64,000 nt of DNA, from NCBI GenBank assembly GCA_903928115.1, contig CAIYPP010000013.1, positions 1 through 64,000 on the forward strand, in the 5' to 3' direction. Both the position numbers and the translations under genes were made by a program. How positions within the stretch are numbered: the first letter of the stretch is position 1; the number at the start of each line of letters is the position of its first letter. The notes below the pieces were generated by a model. That model did no database searches. It saw nothing but the letters and a program-made list of their open reading frames with translations, and was not told the origin of the DNA. The DNA comes from an uncultured Planctomycetota bacterium (GTDB lineage: Bacteria > Planctomycetota > UBA1135 > GCA-002686595). Shown here piece after piece: positions 62,150-64,000 of the stretch.

Positions 62150-62616
62150 GCGCGCGCGACGATGACTTCGGTCGCCTTGACGATCGCGATGGCGCGTGCG
62201 CCGACCGCAAGCCCGAGCCGTTCGACCGAATCCGTCGTGATGACGGAGCCCATGCGGACGCCCGGAGCGATCTCGATGGTGAGCTTGCTCATGACGTCAC
62301 CGCGCTTGAGCTCGACGATGCGGCCGGGGAAGCGGTTGGTCGCGCTGAGAGCGCCCAGGTCGAGCTCGGCCTCTCGGTAGGCGGCCTCGAAGGCGTCGGC
62401 GAGGGCGCGAGCGGGGTCGCGCTTCACTGCGTCGTCTTCCGCGGACCAGCCGCGCTCGACGGCCCGAAGGAGAGCGCGCAGCGTGCGTTCCTGCGGGCCG
62501 GCAGGGCGCGCGACCTTGCGCTCCCACTTCGAGATGGTCATCGCGTGCGTGCCGACGAGCACGGCGAGACCTGCTTGGGAGACACCGATGCGCTGGCGGA
62601 GCCTGCGGACGTCCAT
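62146..62616 (-). CDS. XRE-type HTH fused to a Mop molybdate-binding domain (regulator)
   Basis: Encodes 156 aa. Residues 1-55 form an XRE/Cro helix-turn-helix (LRQRIGVSQAGLAVLVGTHAMTISKWERKV). Residues about 90-156 are a TOBE/Mop molbindin domain (LSATNRFPGRIVELKRGDVMSKLTIEI, then SVITTDSVERLGLAVGARAIAIVKATEVIVA). Conventional ModE has a winged helix plus Mop domains; here a Cro-type HTH takes its place. It is predicted to sense molybdate and repress its own operon (MOT1, yjbQ). Nested palindromes overlap the presumed -10 box just upstream of its ATG. Confidence 0.92.
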   Translation of the reverse strand: MDVRRLRQRIGVSQAGLAVLVGTHAMTISKWERKVARPAGPQERTLRALLRAVERGWSAEDDAVKRDPARALADAFEAAYREAELDLGALSATNRFPGRIVELKRGDVMSKLTIEIAPGVRMGSVITTDSVERLGLAVGARAIAIVKATEVIVARA

Positions 62617-62625
62617 GGCCGAGAG

Positions 62626-62650
62626 CTTACCAAGGTAAGCCTTGGCTTAC
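62626..62650 (-). promoter_or_regulatory. Nested palindromic operator at the molybdate operon promoter
   Basis: Two overlapping inverted repeats are present: CTTACC-AA-GGTAAG (62626-62639) and GTAAGCC-TT-GGCTTAC (62635-62650). They also create a third, CCAAGG-TAAG-CCTTGG. The minus-strand TAAGCT (62624-62629) would be the -10 box and lies 7 bases before ATG 62616. A regulator bound here would block RNA polymerase directly. The XRE-Mop protein is the obvious candidate. Confidence 0.75.
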
Positions 62651-62691
62651 AGGCGCCATCGACCGCGCAAGCGGCGGGAAGTCGGTGCCCC

Positions 62692-63555
62692 TCAGACGCA
62701 GAGCAGCATCGAGAGGCGACGCTGGAACTCAAGCACGAGCGGATCGGACTGACCGAGGAGGTTGAAGACCTCGATCATCGCCTTGCGCGGAGCGCCGTCT
62801 TCGAAGCGCAGATCGAGCTTGGCTGCCGTGAGCAGCTCTTCGAGGCCTGCCTCGTAGCGACCGGCGGCCACGAGGGCCTTGCCATACGCGATGCGCGCGG
62901 CGACGTCCTTGGGGGCCGCCGCGACGGCGGCCTCGAAGCTGGCGAGCTCCCCCGCCTTCTCGGCCGCAGTGAACTGCGCGGCGATGGCCTGCGCCTCCGG
63001 CGACTCGAGCGCCTCGCCGCTCACGCCCGCAAAGATCTGCTTCGCGTCGTCGAGACGCCCCGTGGCGACGAGCATGCGCGCGAGCGCGATACGGATCGGC
63101 GCCGAGCCGCTCTCGCGGTGCAGGGCGCGTGCGAGCAGCGTGATCGCCTCCTCGCGCTTGCCCGCGCTCTCGAGCTTGCCCGCCTCGGCCAGCGGATCGG
63201 GGGCCGCGCCGGGGATGTGCTTCTCGAGGAGCTTGCGGACCGCGGCCTCCGGCTGCGCCCCCATGAAGGCATCGACCGGTCGACCCTGCTTCATCAGGAT
63301 CACCGTCGGAACGCTCTGAATCTGGAAGAGCTCGGCGATCTCCGGGTTCTTGTCGATGTCGATCTTGGCGAGCACGAGCTTCCCCGCGAGCTCGCGAGCG
63401 ACCTTCTCCAAGATCGGCACGAGCGTCTTGCAGGGACCGCACCACGTCGCCCAGAAGTCGACAAGCACGGGCACCGTCATCGAGCGGCGCACGACCTCGG
63501 TCTCGAAGTTCTCGACGGTGACGTCGATGATCGGCGGCAGCTGGGCTTGGGTCAT
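62692..63555 (-). CDS. Thioredoxin-TPR protein (CnoX/YbbN-like)
   Basis: Encodes 287 aa from the ATG at 63555. An N-terminal thioredoxin domain has WATWCGPCK (C39, C42) and the cis-Pro region IQSVPTVILMKQG. The C-terminal half (about 120-287) is helical with TPR-like repeats (GKREEAITLLARALH, AGRYEAGLEELLTAAKLD). This is the CnoX architecture: chaperedoxins that hold client proteins and hand them to GroEL or DnaK. Enterobacterial CnoX lacks a full CxxC; this one keeps it, so it may be redox-active. It is 32 bases downstream of ychF on the same strand. Confidence 0.93.
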   Translation of the reverse strand: MTQAQLPPIIDVTVENFETEVVRRSMTVPVLVDFWATWCGPCKTLVPILEKVARELAGKLVLAKIDIDKNPEIAELFQIQSVPTVILMKQGRPVDAFMGAQPEAAVRKLLEKHIPGAAPDPLAEAGKLESAGKREEAITLLARALHRESGSAPIRIALARMLVATGRLDDAKQIFAGVSGEALESPEAQAIAAQFTAAEKAGELASFEAAVAAAPKDVAARIAYGKALVAAGRYEAGLEELLTAAKLDLRFEDGAPRKAMIEVFNLLGQSDPLVLEFQRRLSMLLCV

Positions 63556-63587
63556 GGCGTTCTCGTAGAAGGCGGGTCGTTCCGCGC

Positions 63588-64000
63588 TCACTTCCCGATC
63601 AGGAAGTGGCAGATGTCGTTGGGGCGCATCACGTATTCGCGACCTTCGCTGCGCAGCTTGCCCGCGGCCTTGATCGCCGACTCGGACTTGTACTGCACGA
63701 GCTCGTCGACGGAGTAGATCTCCGCGCGGATGAAGCCCTTCTCGAAGTCCGTGTGAATCACGCCGGCGGCCTTGGGGGCCGTGTCGCCCTTGTGGATCGT
63801 CCAAGCGCGAATCTCCTTGGGGCCCGCGGTGTAGTACACCTGCAGGCCGAGAAGGTGGTACGCCGAGCGGATCAGGCGGTGCAGGCCGGGCTCGGTGAGT
63901 CCCATGTCCGCGAGGAACGCGCTGCGATCCGCCGGATCGAGGCCCATGATCTCGCCCTCGATGGCGCCCGAGAGGGCGACTACTTCCGCCCCGGTCGCCG
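63588..64000 (-). CDS. ychF: Redox-regulated ATPase YchF (C-terminal part, runs off the right edge)
   Basis: The frame is open to the right edge, giving about 137 C-terminal residues. They match the end of YchF/OLA1: [51 protein letters not shown], and the TGS domain [26 protein letters not shown] ending DICHFLIGK. YchF is an Obg-family, ATP-preferring P-loop protein that binds ribosomes. The G-domain is outside the window. Confidence 0.95.
   Translation of the reverse strand, partial: ATGAEVVALSGAIEGEIMGLDPADRSAFLADMGLTEPGLHRLIRSAYHLLGLQVYYTAGPKEIRAWTIHKGDTAPKAAGVIHTDFEKGFIRAEIYSVDELVQYKSESAIKAAGKLRSEGREYVMRPNDICHFLIGK

Noticed and set aside
1-64000. tRNA, rRNA, insertion sequence or prophage genes
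   Set aside because: None was recognised on either strand. A tRNAscan and covariance-model search would be needed to exclude small RNAs.

Overview
The window is a very GC-rich bacterial chromosome segment that is almost entirely coding. It most likely comes from a member of the Planctomycetota. The reasons are a PVC-type 'small basic protein' gene (21553-21798), CRTAC1/FG-GAP and choice-of-anchor-B secreted proteins, secretin-like lipoproteins with TPR-like N-termini, an RNAGKS-type second P-loop in Der, and few Shine-Dalgarno sites. I see no rRNA, tRNA, CRISPR array, insertion sequence or phage gene. Both ends are cut inside genes: a large secreted protein on the left and ychF on the right.

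Layout. (1) 1-6267: two secreted surface-type proteins on the minus strand, separated by a clear intrinsic terminator. (2) 6471-8618: a prolyl oligopeptidase. (3) 8628-16196: a tightly coupled minus-strand operon. It encodes a membrane Fe-S/FAD/NAD(P) oxidoreductase with two H-x13-H helices, a 26-haem cytochrome, an outer-membrane beta-barrel and a 17-haem cytochrome, which together look like an inner-membrane-to-surface electron wire. (4) 16312-22547: two glycosyltransferases, then queE, der and a small lipoprotein, the small basic protein, and a SPOR-like membrane protein. (5) 22748-32347: CRTAC1 and TPR proteins, a lipoprotein and a giant AsmA/DUF748-like protein. (6) 32379-34830: a divergent TPR lipoprotein and family 4 uracil-DNA glycosylase. 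(7) 35275-47405: secretin-like lipoprotein, two TPR-type secreted proteins, ExbB/TolQ, two ExbD/TolR, and a second secretin-like lipoprotein. I read this as a candidate proton-motive-force-driven outer-membrane channel system. (8) 47556-48278: a HAD hydrolase. (9) 48286-60595: two divergent peptide/nickel-type ABC transporter operons. One has a frameshifted binding protein, a permease with a large insertion and a fused double ATPase; the other is conventional. (10) 60582-62616: an XRE-Mop regulator, a MOT1-type molybdate transporter and YjbQ, with a nested palindromic operator over the presumed promoter. (11) 62692-64000: CnoX-like thioredoxin and ychF.

Genes are mostly arranged in runs with 4-base ATGA or GTGA overlaps. 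Many transcription-unit heads carry a TAGNNT-like box only about 6-30 bases before the start codon, which suggests short-leader transcripts. Functions are inferred from motifs and protein patterns visible by eye; no database search was run.
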